Below, one piece after another: positions 1-13,460 of a stretch of 64,000 nucleotides of DNA. The DNA comes from Phoebastria nigripes (taxonomy: Eukaryota > Chordata > Aves > Procellariiformes > Diomedeidae), in the NCBI GenBank assembly GCA_035582835.1, contig JAYKAV010000944.1:655932-719931 (forward strand), given 5' to 3'. A model generated the notes under the pieces. It did no database searches, was not told the origin of the DNA, and saw only the letters and a program-made list of their open reading frames with translations. Position 1 is the stretch's first letter. Every line of letters begins with the position of its first letter. The position numbers and the translations under genes are program-made.

Positions 1-3000
1 ATGAAGGTCTCCATAGGTGATGTTTGCTTGTAACACTTACTAAATAAAAGAGGAATCTGATTGACTGATCACAGCCCCTCTGTTCCTGCAGTCTAAAACA
101 TAATACCGGCCAGTGTATTTCTGCTTACAAAAGTCCATCCGGATATCCAACCCATGGCCTGTTATGAAAGGCAGTAAAACAGAAAGGGGTTCAGATGTCA
201 CCAACAGATCTTAACTTGGCTCTCTCTCCTCCCACAAACCTTCCATGTGGTTCTAAAATCTCTTGAGCCCTAAAAAAATGCTTCAGTGTGATGGTTTCTT
301 TTAGGCAATATGTGTTGCAAATATCCCTGTTGCTGAAGAAGTCGTGGATAGTGTGGCTGCACTTACAGTGACAAGTCCACTTAGATTAGTTGCCTGTAGT
401 AATGGAAGGTGTAGGAGCGTAGACTACTTATAAATGTGTTGAAATGTCAGCCCACAAGATGAATTTCCAATGTATTTAGTTCCTAGTTAAGGGGAAAATA
501 GATGCATATTCCAGCATACGGTACAATAGTCTCAGTCTTCTCATCTTCCAAGACTGTGGGAAAGGTGTATTTGGAGCAGTAGCCACCTGTTAATAGTAAA
601 TTAATTCCTTCAGATGGAATCATCACAAAACTGACATGTCTGCATCTAGGCCCAAAGCACTGCGTAAGAGTCAGACTGCTTATCTGTGGTGCCTAATACA
701 CGCTAAATACCCAGAAACACTTCTTTCCAGCAGCATCTCCTCCAGGATCTGTAAACTCAGATGGAACATATGTTTTGGGCCAGAGAACGGAAGCATGTCA
801 GGTTGATTACTTAAGCACTCAGAGGGCGATTACTCTTACCTNGCTTTAGCTGTTTAAAATTAATGGCCTTAACCTAAACTTGTCATGTAGGTTGCCTCCA
901 TTATCAATGGAAAGAGAGCAGCACCTCCAGGGAGCAATCCATCCTAGAATAGGTCTGGAGTCAGTATATCTCAATGACAATTTTCCCCACCTTTCTCCCG
1001 AACGTTAAGACTTAGCTAAAACTACATGTCTACATTTTAGATGAATCCTACTAAAATAGATTCCACCTTCTATTTTGGGTTCCTGTTTGGTTTTTATTTT
1101 ACAGAAACTGCACGCTAGGTCTTTCTTCTGCCAGAACCCAACAGCTGCTCTAGAAAGTCTTTTTTTTCATTGATTTTTGAAAGGCTGAGCTCTTCTCAGT
1201 TAAACATTTGGCCTCAGGAGACCACTTCATATTCTGAATCTGGCTTGGACATTGGTAGCGTGAACCCCTCATTCAGATGTTTAAGCTTCAAATCATGTGG
1301 CTTGACCTATCTTTGTGCCTAGAATTTCAAATGGGCTAACTATAAATTACTCTTTAGAAGTGCCTGGGGCTAAGTTAGTATTATTTTGTTGAAAAGGCAA
1401 GCAGAGCCATGGCATGGGCACTTGTGTTGGAAAGACATTCTCCACACTATTAAAATGTTATAAGGGTTCCTGGTACAGTTGGCCAGTTTTGGTCCAACAG
1501 AAGTGACCAGGCATGGTTAGAAAGCTTGGACAGACNAAGAACTATTCCCATTTGGCACTTTGGATGCAACCAGTGTGTTTGGGAAGTAAGAAAATATAGC
1601 TGTGCCATGTTAGTTGGGCCTCAGGGACAGAAAATGGGACCTGGCACATTTTATTTGCCAGTATAGATGGTAGCTTGAGTCTCTGCATTATCTGCAGAGT
1701 GCTTAATTGAAGTACTCTGAATTAATGCCAGGCACCTGCATTTTAGGTGTTATAAAATCTAAGTAGGGACCTGAAGCAGCCCGAATCTCGCTGCACGTGC
1801 CTTGGTTTGCTCAGAACCGGGCAAGGACCCAGATTCTGTTTTGGGAGCTTTCTTTCTGCATTATTTATATACTCATGTTTTAGTAGCCACTACAAGTCCA
1901 AAACACACTTATGCAAAGTGTTATGCTGACATGTAACAGCAAGATTGTCCTGTCTCCAAACCCACTTATGATTCATGTATAAGATGAGAGGTAAGAAGTA
2001 TTTTCAAGAAACAGATGGTGGGAACACAGGATAACAGAGAGATCCATTAGTAGAGGTATTGGATGAATTTCCTTCATTGCCTCCTCTCCCAAAGGTCTCG
2101 CAAAAGACAGTTTATGACAAAACTACTAATAAAACTCAAGAAAATAACTTCAGTTAGGGCTTGAGGGTGGTAAGGTTCAAGCTGGTAGATATGTCTTTAC
2201 TGCAGCCCCAGAAAAACTGGTGGAGCATACTGATACCCAAATTACTTTCAAAATGGTTCTGAACAGGGAAAATTACCCATGTTGAGCTTCATGCCTGCAC
2301 ATTCAGCCTGCTACTCATAGGCAAACTAGCTAGTTTAAAGCTATCTGAGGTGCCTCAGCACAAACCTTTAGTTTTTCTAGTTGCTAATGTTTCACATCTC
2401 TCTTCATTCATACTGAGGAGCTCAAGCCTTTGNTAATCCTTTCACCTGCTAGCTGTGTTTGAATATTAGCAAAAAACTGTTTCCACTTGTCCAAGGTCAC
2501 TGAGACGTTTCTTCAGAATTGCAATCCAACTCTTCAGTGCTCTTAAACTCTCACAGAAACATTTGAAAACAGTTACCTTTTAGAAAATCAAGGATGAAGA
2601 ATTAGATCATGCTCTATGATATGCATTTATCAGTAAATGCTTTTNCTGGCAAATCTCGTGGTTTCTTCTTTGTACCTCAGTTGAAGTTTAGCCACCTCAA
2701 AATGCTGTTCCCAGGATACCATGGGAATTGTCAGGCATCATGCAGCCTTACAGAAAAGGAAAAAGGAGCTACAAGAATTAGCACCTAGCAAAAATTACTC
2801 TTCTTGGGGGGGGGTGTCACTTGTTCTGGCCTTTCTAGGTGGGCTCAGACTGTGGGAACCCAACTATTTCAGGTTTGTGGAAAATTTTATAAATCTGTGT
2901 TTGATTTTTAATGTCTTTAATGTCTCTCTGTTAAGGAACCATTTATAGGCAAATAAATTGTGGAAGTCAGTGTATTTTCGCATTATTTTTTGCCTTTAGG

Positions 3001-4670
3001 GGTGAAAATATCCACAGAAGATCAGGCATCATTTTTTTCCAGTTCTGTAAATAACTTCAAGCTTTTAAAGCCCCAAGAAATTTATAAACAAAAATATTTG
3101 AGATATAAATATTAGTGTCCATAATCCCTATACTGTTTATTTATAGAAAACCAAGGAAACACAGGAATGGTAGGTGGATGAATTGAAAAACACACTTTAT
3201 TAAAGGAAAAGGCATAATAAGCAACCATGTACTGTGCTGGTGTTGTGCCCAAATTAATTCATGGAAGACTTGCAGACTGTGTTGTCATCTGAATTATGTC
3301 ATTTTTGAAGGAAGTGCTGCAAAGGATGTAATTGTTAGGAAGATCATTCTATCCTGATATAAATGGATTCTTCCATTTCGTGAAAAAGAAAAAAGAAAAG
3401 CCCATCAGAATTAATTCAAGGTCTTTATATTGGCCATTTATAAGACTAAAATAGATAACACTCNGGCAAAGGAACAGTGAAGCTACTGAGGTCAGATTTA
3501 GACGTGGGAGCAATGATATTACTGAGAAGCAGTCGATAGAAATGTTCATAAAAATGATTGAGAAAGGACCACTGAAGGACAAAAGCTGAAGACAAACCTG
3601 CAATAGGCACAGACGAGATGACTTATGCTGTGACTTCCAGCCCTGACTTCCAGTTGCTGCATATGTGAGTGTCTGAAAACCAAAGCACATTCATCTTCGA
3701 CATGAGTCAATAACTTGAGCAAACCCTTGCATCTGGGCTGAACCCATGCCTTGTCCACAGAGCTGTAATGATCCATCAGTTGGGAGTGCTCAAAACCTCC
3801 CTGCTGCTAAGCAGCTCCTGGAGCAGGAGAGCGGTGGCTGTGATTAAGGAGAAGGTAGTTATGGATCGGGAGCCCTGGGAGGTCCTGTACTCCTTATGCC
3901 TTCTGAGGACAGCAGGAAACTGGGCAGAGAGGGGTCTGTGAAAAGGAGTGAGGCAGGTGGTGATAAAAATTGCTTTCTGAACAGCTCGGTGTGACTCTTT
4001 TTTGACTCNTCACTATTTCCCAGTGAAAGCACCCTTTCCTAGGAGCCGGTGCTAGAATTTTTCCTATGTACATTTTCATGCCTGATGCAAACTTGCTTAC
4101 CTTTCTCACCCTAGACAGAATCTCTGCTATGTGTAGAAAGGAATGTTTTGAAGACTGAGAAAAGCCATTAGTTTATCTCTCTCTGAGAGATACATACTCC
4201 CAGAGACTACAGCCTGCATAAGATGCTGTCTGTGGGAAGGGTGGAATTCAGAAAATGTTTGACTCTCATTCCGAAAACAAGCAGTGTGGACTAAATTCCA
4301 CCTCGGTTTGCAGCCACAGTGGTTCCAAGAGGTTCTGTGCTGTTTCTACCTGACAGAGCTTGACCTTCTCCATACGAATAGAGTTGATGTCATGTAAAGT
4401 TTGCTGAGACAAAGATTGTGCAGGTATTCATTCATGAAGAAGACAGGTTACAGAGAGAATCTCTTGGAAAAATGGTCAGAAGCTAGCAAAAAAATGTTTT
4501 AGTATAGCCGGCTGTTACTTTATGCCTGACACAAAGGTAACAGACATGGTATGAGTGGTGTATTGAGTAGAAACACGTAAAGGATCTCGTATTTGCATGT
4601 GATTTTAAAAGTTACTGATATCCTCTGTTTGGTTCTGGATCCAATTGGAAATAAAAGTAATGGCAATGAT
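1..4670. other. Intronic sequence without recognisable feature
   Basis: This is AT-rich single-copy-looking sequence with a few N calls (for example near 842, 1536, 2433 and 2645). No open frame with recognisable protein similarity, RNA gene or clear repeat was seen on either strand. A short G-run lies near 2805-2813. Confidence 0.5.
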
Positions 4671-4712
4671 TTAGACTAGAATAGACTAGACTAGACTAGA
4701 CTAGACCAGAAT
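4671..4712. repeat. Degenerate (TAGAC)n pentanucleotide repeat
   Basis: Imperfect tandem copies of TAGAC, interrupted by TAGAA, lead directly into AGAATATTTTCAG and a CR1 3' end in reverse orientation. In CR1 the tail is normally an 8-9 bp repeat, which reads ATAGAATC on this strand. The array probably grew out of that tail by slippage. Confidence 0.75.
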
Positions 4713-4770
4713 ATTTTCAGTTGGAAGGGACCTACAATGATCATCCAGGCCAACTGCCTAGCCAGATACA
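4700..4770 (-). mobile_element. CR1 LINE 3' terminal fragment
   Basis: The stretch TCAGTTGGAAGGGACCTACA followed by ATGATCATCCAGGCCAACTG matches the reverse complement of the conserved CR1 3' untranslated end. The 3' end of the element faces left, next to the pentamer array. Similarity fades after about 4770. Confidence 0.75.
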
Positions 4771-4829
4771 GAAAATAGCCAGTGGTTGTAAACCAAGGGG
4801 TTTAAAACTCAATGCTTCCAGCTTACAGA

Positions 4830-5012
4830 AAAGGAGAGATGAGGGGAGAGGTAATTTTACCATTAATCTTAAATGCCTAAACATGGAAAAGATCTCACAT
4901 ATGGGACAATTCAGTCTTTTTGACGAAGACATGACAAGAGACAATGGTTGGAAGTTACCACTGGGCAAAATCTAACACAGTATTTCCTGGAAGTGAAGAT
5001 AGTTGAACATTA
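4830..5012 (+). mobile_element. Ancient CR1-like LINE fragment
   Basis: The plus-strand frame ending near 4972 contains QFSLFDED, then TRDNGWKLPLGK. This parallels GLFSQ...[12 protein letters not shown] in the younger CR1 copies of this window, in the C-terminal part of the ORF2 protein. The copy is short and strongly diverged, and is wedged between two minus-strand CR1 fragments. The assignment is tentative. Confidence 0.42.
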
Positions 5013-5017
5013 GGATT

Positions 5018-5430
5018 GTAGAAACTTGGAATAATTTAGACTGGAAGGAGCCTCAGGAGGTCTCTGGTCCAAGCCTGTGCTCAGAGCAGGTCTAGCTTAG
5101 ATCAGGTTGCTCACGGCTGTGTCCAGTTGAATTTTTAGTATCTGTAAGGATGGATGGTCCACAGCCTCTCTGGCTCCCTGCTTGAGTTTCTGGCCACCCT
5201 CACAGTGAAAATGCTTTCCCCTGCTACAGCTTGTGCCTGTTGCCTCTCATCCTTCCCCTTTGCACCTGTAAAGGAGTCTGGTTTTGTCTTCCATATACCC
5301 TCTTTAGATAGTTTAAGAAAGCAGTAAGATCTCCCATTAGCCATTCCCTTGGTTGAATGAACCCAGTTCTCAGCCCTTGTGTATTATGTGCCCCAAGCTC
5401 CTAACCATCTTGGTGGCCTTTGAGGCAGGG
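5018..5430 (-). mobile_element. CR1 LINE, 3' region, reverse orientation
   Basis: In order, the plus strand shows the reverse complement of typical CR1 blocks: a degraded tail (TAGAAACTTGGAATAATTTAG), GGAAGGAGCCTCAGGAGGTC, GATCAGGTTGCTCACGGCTG, CACCCTCACAGTGAAAATG, TGCCTGTTGCCTCTCATCC, AAGGAGTCTGGTTTTGTCTTCC, and finally the ACCATCTTGGTGGCCTTT block. About 410 bp of the 3' UTR and the end of ORF2 remain. Frames are broken, so it is an old, dead copy. Confidence 0.85.
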
Positions 5431-6288
5431 GACAAAATGATGTATTTGTTTGAAATTTTTAACAGGACATTAGATAGATAGCTTTCTGGAGAACCTGCTT
5501 TGTAAAATATGAATGCTTCTTTCTGTAATTGTTTAGCAGTAGAAGTATGGCGTATCCTTTTTGTGTGTAGCAACCAACCCTGATTTAATCATCTTAAACT
5601 AGGTTTCCATGGTGGAGTAAACACTGGTCCTTTAAACTCTCCTGCTTTATAAAGGAAGGCCAATAATTAGAGATCACAAAAAGTTGTTCAAGGAGCTTGT
5701 GCTGCTTTGGTCAGTTGTGGATGGGAGGGAAAGCTGTAGTAAATATGTATAAATTTGTTGACAAAACCCGTGAAATGTTGCTCTGTGCAGTACGTTTCTT
5801 ACAAAATAAGTGTATGTTCCCTGCAAAAATTACAGCTTTCAATGAGTATTAAGTTGTGCCCTGTGTCATGTCCNTGTCTTGTATGGGACAGCCACAGCTT
5901 TTGACCCAGGACTAGTTTGTTAAGGTAGGTTGTATACTATGGCTAAGCCTTAGGCTTACAGTACAAAGAAGTTGCTGATGAGGCAAGCAGATCAGAAGAC
6001 TCTTCTTGCTGTAAAGAAAGGTTTTTGACAGGTTTTTGTTGGTTTTCATTTTAATTTGAATCAATTCCCTAGTGTGGTTCAGGAAACACTGGTTCAACCC
6101 TTGCTTCCTGGAGATGGCTTGCACTATGCTCTCCTTGAAAAACTGGGCCACCTGCTATCATCTGCCACACTTTCCTTGGGGCCATTAAATTCTTGAAGTA
6201 AAATATATGCATCAACTTGCAACAGAAAGAGAAAATTCATAGCCAGAAACCTGGGGATGATCAGAAATGGTCAGAGACGGTCAGAAAT
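5431..6288. other. Intronic sequence without recognisable feature
   Basis: No gene, RNA or repeat could be supported here. Open frames are short and have no recognisable family. Confidence 0.45.
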
Positions 6289-6352
6289 GTTCAGTGTATG
6301 TGTGTGTGTATATATATTCCATATATGTGTGTATATATATATTCTGGATATC
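6289..6352. repeat. TG/TA dinucleotide-rich microsatellite
   Basis: GTGTATGTGTGTGTGTATAT is followed by two TA-rich blocks separated by TTCCATATATGTGTG, an imperfect compound (TG)n(TA)n repeat of about 60 bp. Confidence 0.85.
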
Positions 6353-9300
6353 CAGTATATTCTGTAATATAAATCTTTTTTGATCCATGAGTCCTTAGTT
6401 GAGCTATTTGGGGGGAGGGAGGTGGAAATGAGGGGGAAGTTATGAAGATGTTGGCATTTTAAAGCTATGTTTTTACAGAAATGAAATGGAATTTCTAATC
6501 TTTCCATTGAAATGTTCATGAAACCATTTTTGAAGAAATTACATTTCACGATGTCTTTACTTTCCTTTTTCCCCATTTTGCCCTGTAATACAATAAAAAA
6601 AGATGTAGTTCTTTGACACTTTTTCATTATTTCATTGCCATATTTTATTTCCTTCATATTATTTTTGATGGTAAGGGAGAAAAAAAGTGGGGAAAAAGAG
6701 CTAGACAAAGGTGAACATTATTCTGATGCATACAGGAGACTGGAAGAACCCTGAAGTGGAGCCGTGGTTTCTTAGGAAAGCTAGAATATTTTAATAAAAT
6801 GCAGCTTTGCCACTGAAGTTTTCATTTTCAGACAAAATTCATTTTTCCAAAGAAAATATAATGAATTCTAGCATTTATGTACAGTGATGCTCTTGCTGTA
6901 AAAACCCTTTGTTGATGGTTGCTATAGAAAACCTTTTGATAAACAGGTGTATATATATAGTAAGCTTTTAGCCAAGTGCTTTCTTCAATTTTTTTTCCTT
7001 TTCCATTCACGCGTGATCTTGACAAAATAGATTTGCAGATGGCCACATCCTAATCTCACTTTAATTAGAGTAAATCAGAAGTACTTCATGAGCACCCCTG
7101 AAAGCATGCTGATCTGAAAGTGGACCAAAAGAAAAATCTAGCTCCCATGGTGTACTTGTTTTATGGTTTTATTTCACGTGTGTTTTGCAATTATTTATTT
7201 ATGTTTGGCTTAAGCATCTCCAACCTGAAGGTGACAAAAAGCCTAGTTTTAAATGTTTTTCTATAGCAGTCCAGCTAGTGCCCCAAGCGTAATTTGGCTC
7301 ACTGAGCACAAGATCCTTTCACACCCCTCTAGCAAAATCTTCCATCAGAGAGTCATGCGCCCTGAGAGGACTTTGAGAGAATTTATTACATTATTAATAA
7401 ACCGGCTGATTAAAGGACACAGTTCCCTCTGGCTTTTCCTAAACTGGTTTTGTTCATGGTATTTTAATTCAGGCACATTCCGTAATTAAGACATTTTGAT
7501 TCCATTTCTATTAACAGTGATAAGGAACCAAATCACAAAAAAATCAAATAAAAGTAGAGAAAGGCCTGAGGACAAAGCCTCAGAGAGCGCCCAGTATCCT
7601 GCAGTCGACTGTGATATTTTCTATATGAAAGGTATCAGATTCTTTTAGTTGCACAACGTCGCCTTTAGAGTTAAAGAAGATAAGAATGGAGAAAGACAAA
7701 AGTATGGCATCTCAGTCAGGGAGCGCAGCGTGTGTCTCATGCCGAGCACGCTGCCTCGGCTCGACCACGGCAATCTCAGCTGGCACGGCTCGGAGGTGAA
7801 TACCTTACAAATATAAAGGTGTAAGGGAAAGAAATCAAATTCACAAAACCTACATTTGCACAAGAATTATATTAGCCATTTGCAGATGCATTTCTCTGCA
7901 TTATACTGAGATTTGACTGGATTCTGCCTTATTAGACAAAGACAAAGGGTTTAATTGAAGAAAGAGGCTTTAATTATGTTTAGCATATGCAGCGCATGCT
8001 GGCAATCCACTTTCAATAAAATGGACATGAAGACCCAAACGAGCTGAGCTGACCACCAGGAAGGATCACCCGTTTCCAGCTGCAATGAGCTGAGTCCGTT
8101 TGCGAATCCACCCCAGCCAGCGCGTCCTGGCAGAGCTGAATTTCACGAACCCACGGCATTTTAATAGGCTTTAACTGTAGCCTAATAAACTACATCTATA
8201 TTAGTAAACTAAATATAGCCAGAGCATGGGATCAGAGGTTGGCCCAGGATTTTTAGTAAAGCCTCTGACACAGCTTTGGCCAGATTAACTATGCCNTTCC
8301 CAGCCGTGGTCTGAGAGTCAGCACGTGCCAGGTACCAAACTGAAGTTTGGATGTGGCCACTCGTTTTGGGGTATTTAGTTGTACGTACTTAAACGGGGCC
8401 ATGACAGTTGATCTTTAGGCCAGAGACCAGTCCTTTATCCCTTATAGAAACCCTCCAAAAGAGCTTAGGAACAGGTATATAAAATGTAGGAGGGGAAAAA
8501 AAAAAGTTAAAAAATAAGTATTCTGTATTAACCCAACACTTCAATAAAAGTATTTGCTAGATGTAGGGCAAAAAATGTCTCCTGTCTACACTTCTGTGCT
8601 CCTAAGTACCTATTACAGAGTCTTAACATGTCTTTTTGTAGTGACTAAGATGTGAGACGTTCACTGTATGGGCATACCGCAGCTCTTTGCTGACTCGAAT
8701 CGCAGAAGAGTGTTTTCTCTGCAGCAGAACTGCCTGAAGAACCGCTGACAACTCTGACTGAGGAAGTGTTTGTGGCTCAGTACCTGCAGCAAGGGATGGA
8801 AAATAAACGTTGATGTTGTCAAATAGCTGCCTACAGGTGCAGAAATAGGTCAGCCAGCCTGGAAACCTTTGGATTATCTCCAAACAAGAATTGGCAGGTC
8901 AAAGATAATATGGGAATGTGGGTCTGGTCAAATGATACAAGAATGCATTGAAGCAGAAAGCAAACTATAGGACTGAAAATGGGTGGGAGAGCTACTTAGT
9001 ACCGAGCACTTGGGGCAAATATCAGAGATGTTGCTTCTGTTTTAATTGATGTCTGATCATGTCCTCATTTAGAAGAATATATTCTACATACTTTCAGTAA
9101 GGAAGAGCTGTCAAGTTTGTCCTCCCTCATATTTGTCACCTGCGCTCTGGCATGTCAGGATAGGCCAACCTTCACCTACAGGAGATGCTGCTAGTCATGG
9201 ATTATATATTCCTGTGCCCTCTTTCTTCATTTTGTGGAGCTGCGTTGGCTTCAGTGAATTATGCCAACATGAAATTGGTATCATGAAATGGAGGATGTGG

Positions 9301-12300
9301 CTTATGAAGCCATCCCAAATTGNTCATACCAGTAGCTCTGTGATTATCTTGCTGTAGTGCTACATGGACACCATCGAGGGTTGGAGGTGAATTCAGGTGG
9401 CATGTTGGCCCTGACACAGGGGTAACTTCATCTTCAAGCATCGTGGCTTCCAGGTAGGGTGTGGGGTGGTGGGTTTGTTTTCTTTCGTTCTGACTCACCA
9501 CTGGCTCAAGAAAAGTTATTTTTCTTTCCCTACTGATCAGTGAAATAAGCACTAAAAGAAGACTGTGCACTGTAGGTCACCTACCCACTCTTCTGCTTTA
9601 CAGGTTTTAAAGTGCTGCTTCACATGTAGCTCTATAATTTTCCAGCCTTTCATAAAAGATAGATTCAAGCTATCTGTCAGGGTCATAAAATGAAGACCAT
9701 TGTGTTCTGTGTCTGATCTAACGGATAAAGCTGGAACTTGCTTTCACACTGATGCCTGAAATAAATAAGCCAACCCATTGAGATGTAAGCTCAAATCCAC
9801 CTTGCCCTCCTAACTTCTGGGATTCTAAAGACATTTTCAGAATTCTTGTCTTTCTCTCTGGTATTTTGAAGCTCTTCTAGATGGATGTGTAAAACAGAAA
9901 AACATTTTAATCTTATATGTAAGACCCAGTTATTCAGTATTGTTATCTCTAAGTATTGCTGCAAATTGATGTAATGAGCATGTGCTGTCTCAAAGCCAGC
10001 TCAGAGGAGAATAATATTCCAATGCAGAGACACTTCTGGAGAGAAAGCAAATACCTTCTTTTCTAGTCCCCCTACCCAAGCCCCCTGAATACATGTAGTC
10101 AGCTCTTTCTATATCACCAAGGGGTTTTTATTCCTTTGCAATATGGCAAGCTAATTCTTCCTTCTTAAATTTAGTTTAATCAGCAGTTATGGCACAGTGT
10201 GTGGCTTTTCATAATTCTACTGATGTTTCTGCAAATGATTATTTAGCGCAGTGCATTATTATTACTGTGGACGATCACTTAAAAACATCTGTCGGGGCTG
10301 ACATAGGTAGAGCTGAGCCTGCCTTCAGGCGGAAGGATGGGTTAGAGGTCCTTCCCAGTCCTATTTTTATAATACTCTGCTTATTCAGTTGCCTGGTTTT
10401 CTCTCTTTTTGTATGTCTTCAGCACTGGATGTCATTATCTGCCCCAGATCATCATCACCTTTTTTGTGATGCCCTAATAATGAGCTTTTGTCATGTACAA
10501 TGACTACATCTTATTTTTTCCCCCCTTTTTATCATAATATCATCTGCTTGGGATGTTCTGAGAAAAATGCAACAAGCTATGATAAATCACCTTGTCAAGT
10601 TACACAGTAATTCAAGCTGTTGCTGAAGTTACAGATAAAATCCAGCAAGAGGCTTTGCGGGGAAGAAAGGTGGGGGAAGGAATTCGGTTCTTCAGAGCCT
10701 GCATCTCTCTTGTGTCTGTAATGAATCTATGGGTGGGATGAAATGTGGGGGATGTGTCAACCTTGCTGTTGTTCCTAATGAATCAAGAAGCTATTTTGAA
10801 GAGTTTCTCTGTCTCTCAGGAGCCGTTTCCATGTTGCAACATCGGATCTGCATTTTGAATCGCTCTGCCTTTTCAACCTGCACCTGCAGTGCAGTAAAAT
10901 ATATTAAGTTTAATACAGTGCGTGTTATCAGGTCGAAGGGTTGGGCGGACCCGGCTGCAAACTTTATAGAGCCCTTTGCAGTCTGAGGTTTCACAGTGGC
11001 CACAGAAGGTAGAGGCAAACACTGGCAGTTTTGCAGATGTTGTCTCCGTATTTGTTGTCAGGGACCTTTGAAGGGAAAAAAAACTTTCTCCTTTTTGCTT
11101 AAAGGCAGCGATCGGGGGCACAAGTGTTCCCAAGATGTTAAGACCAGTTAGTCTGTAAATAACAGAAGTCTTAGAATTTCCCTTTGTAGTCCCTTCAGCC
11201 AAAAAATGAGTTCTGGCGGAGCTGGAGCACACTCCTTTCATAGCTGCTGCATCTGCTCACAAATAAAGAGCAACCGCATCCTTTGAGAATGAAGGACTTT
11301 GCTTTCAGATGAAAGGAAAAGGACACAGAAAGTCCAAATATAAGGGTAGGACACAGTATGTGTTTCTTTTCTATGAGAGCAGCCATCTTAAACTGAAATC
11401 ATTCTCTGAATTGCAGCTCCTCATGGCAGATGGGTAGGAAAACTGCCTGGATACTGAGAGATGTACATAGAAATGAAAAGCAGAACAGATCCATGATTAC
11501 AGATAAAAGAAATAGCTAAGTTTTAAAATAGTTTTACTCCCAGTTCCCCCCCTCCCCCAGTGTAGCAATGTTTGGATAGTTTAACAGATTAGTGGAAAAA
11601 AAAGCACCCAGAAAAGACATCGTTCAGAGGAATTAATATACCATTACTTATAATATCCAGAAATTGTCTGTGCATGAGGAGTGTAAAATAAGCCCAGTGT
11701 AAATTAGTGCATGAAGCACAGCCCGAACCTGTTCTTGTGCATTAAATNGTGCCATGCAATGTTCGCAGGCACAGAAGCTCCTTGGTCCACACCGGTCACT
11801 TGTTAGCACGTCCTTGGCACACACGGGGCTCGCGCCGGCTGGCACTAGCCCGGGCAATTCCTGGCCACAGGCCAAGAACCATTCCCAGTATGTAATCTGC
11901 ACGTGGAAACCCGTCTTCAGGGCCTAAGAGAGGTTAATAGGATGGATGCGAGCTCTGTCATAACATTTAGCCTCTGGGCCACAGAGCAGTCTCAGGTGCA
12001 TTTTATGAAATACAGGAATCGGTGAGCACAAAGGCTGTGATTTCCCCGACAAAAGAGGGTTTCTTGTAATAATCCTTTGCAGGAAAAAAAATTATTAGAT
12101 TACCTTTACACATGGTATTAGCAAGAATAGCNTTTTGGTTGAAGTTAGGCTGGGTAATAGACATATTTTGAGCAGTGAAATAGCAGGAGAAATGCTTGCT
12201 ATGAAACACAATTACAAATCCCGGCTTTGCACAGATGCTCGTATGAGGCCTCTGTTGTGTAATGCCAGATGCGAAAATATCCCTTTGTTCAACAGTTCAA

Positions 12301-13412
12301 CACAGTTTGTTCAACAGACGGTGACAATTTCATATCAGATTCATTCAGCTGAGCTCATATATAAATTATTGAAATGGCCTGGGATTTCCCTGCCTGGGAG
12401 ATAACCTCTTTTTATCTGTGCTGCATACCTAGAGTGGAGGCCAGTGATGCTCCCGTCTGCGTGTCCCTTGGAAGAAAGCTACAGGCAATGCAATCCCATT
12501 GCTTTTGAAATCTCCAACCAACCCTTGCTCTCAAGGGGAATAAACAATCTCCAGGAGACGCTGCAAGACTCAGCTGTTTATGCGGGGCTTGTGGGAGAGA
12601 AATGTCATTGATCAGCATTATTTAGAGGAAGGGATGGGGTTTTTTCCACTATTTTTCCTGGTAAAAGATAAGAAATCACATCTGCATACTGTGGTTTCAT
12701 CTGGCTGAGTTCTTAAGTCGTTGCAGAAAATGCTTGTGGTCTGTTTTCCACCCTTGTGCATACCCTCCTAACTGCCCCTTACGTACACGCTCCGTGCTCT
12801 TTGGTGCCCAGTTGAGTTTGTAAGTTCCTCGGGGCAGAGACCCATCGGTCCTCATTATCCTGACACGAGCCACACACCCCCTTGCTGCTATATATATAAA
12901 ATCATCCTGCATATAAGAACAGGGTTGTCATGGTGATTTGAAACTCCCTGAAAGCTTGTTGTAATGCAGTTAATCTTATGCACATATCTACACTTATTTA
13001 AAATCAACCATATGACAAGTCACCTTATATGTAATGGCATCCAACCCACCCCTTAGGGAGCAAAAAATCTGCATAGCCTGTGCAGCTGCCTTTTTGGGGG
13101 AATAATATTTTGAGGATCTAATTGCTTTTGACCTCACCTGGCTGCTGTCAGCTATTCCTACAACCATGCAAACAGTCTTCCTCATTTATAATTTACAAAA
13201 CAGAAATCGCAGTTTTTTGTTGGGGTTCGGGGCTCACATGGAGGAAGAGCCTGTGTATAATTCTTAATGACACCTCAAAGTTCAGCATGAGGGTGGGAAA
13301 CTGCTGTTTTCTCCATGTGGTATATTCTTTAAATATTCGATGAAGAGACAACCAGAGGAGAAAAAAAAAAAAAAGCGGGATTAATTTTGCCATCCCCGTA
13401 GAGATGCTCTGT

Positions 13413-13460
13413 AGGGAGCAGTTCAGCTCCTATGGAAGTCAGTGGGATGGGATCAGGCCC
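13413..13460. repeat. Possible ancient amniote repeat remnant
   Basis: CTCCTATGGAAGTCAGTGGG followed by ATGGGATCAGGCCCTG resembles a short motif (prime form: CATTGAAGTCAATGGGA ... GGATCAGGCCC) that recurs in old amniote interspersed repeats. The family is not named and only about 45 bp are recognisable. Confidence 0.3.
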
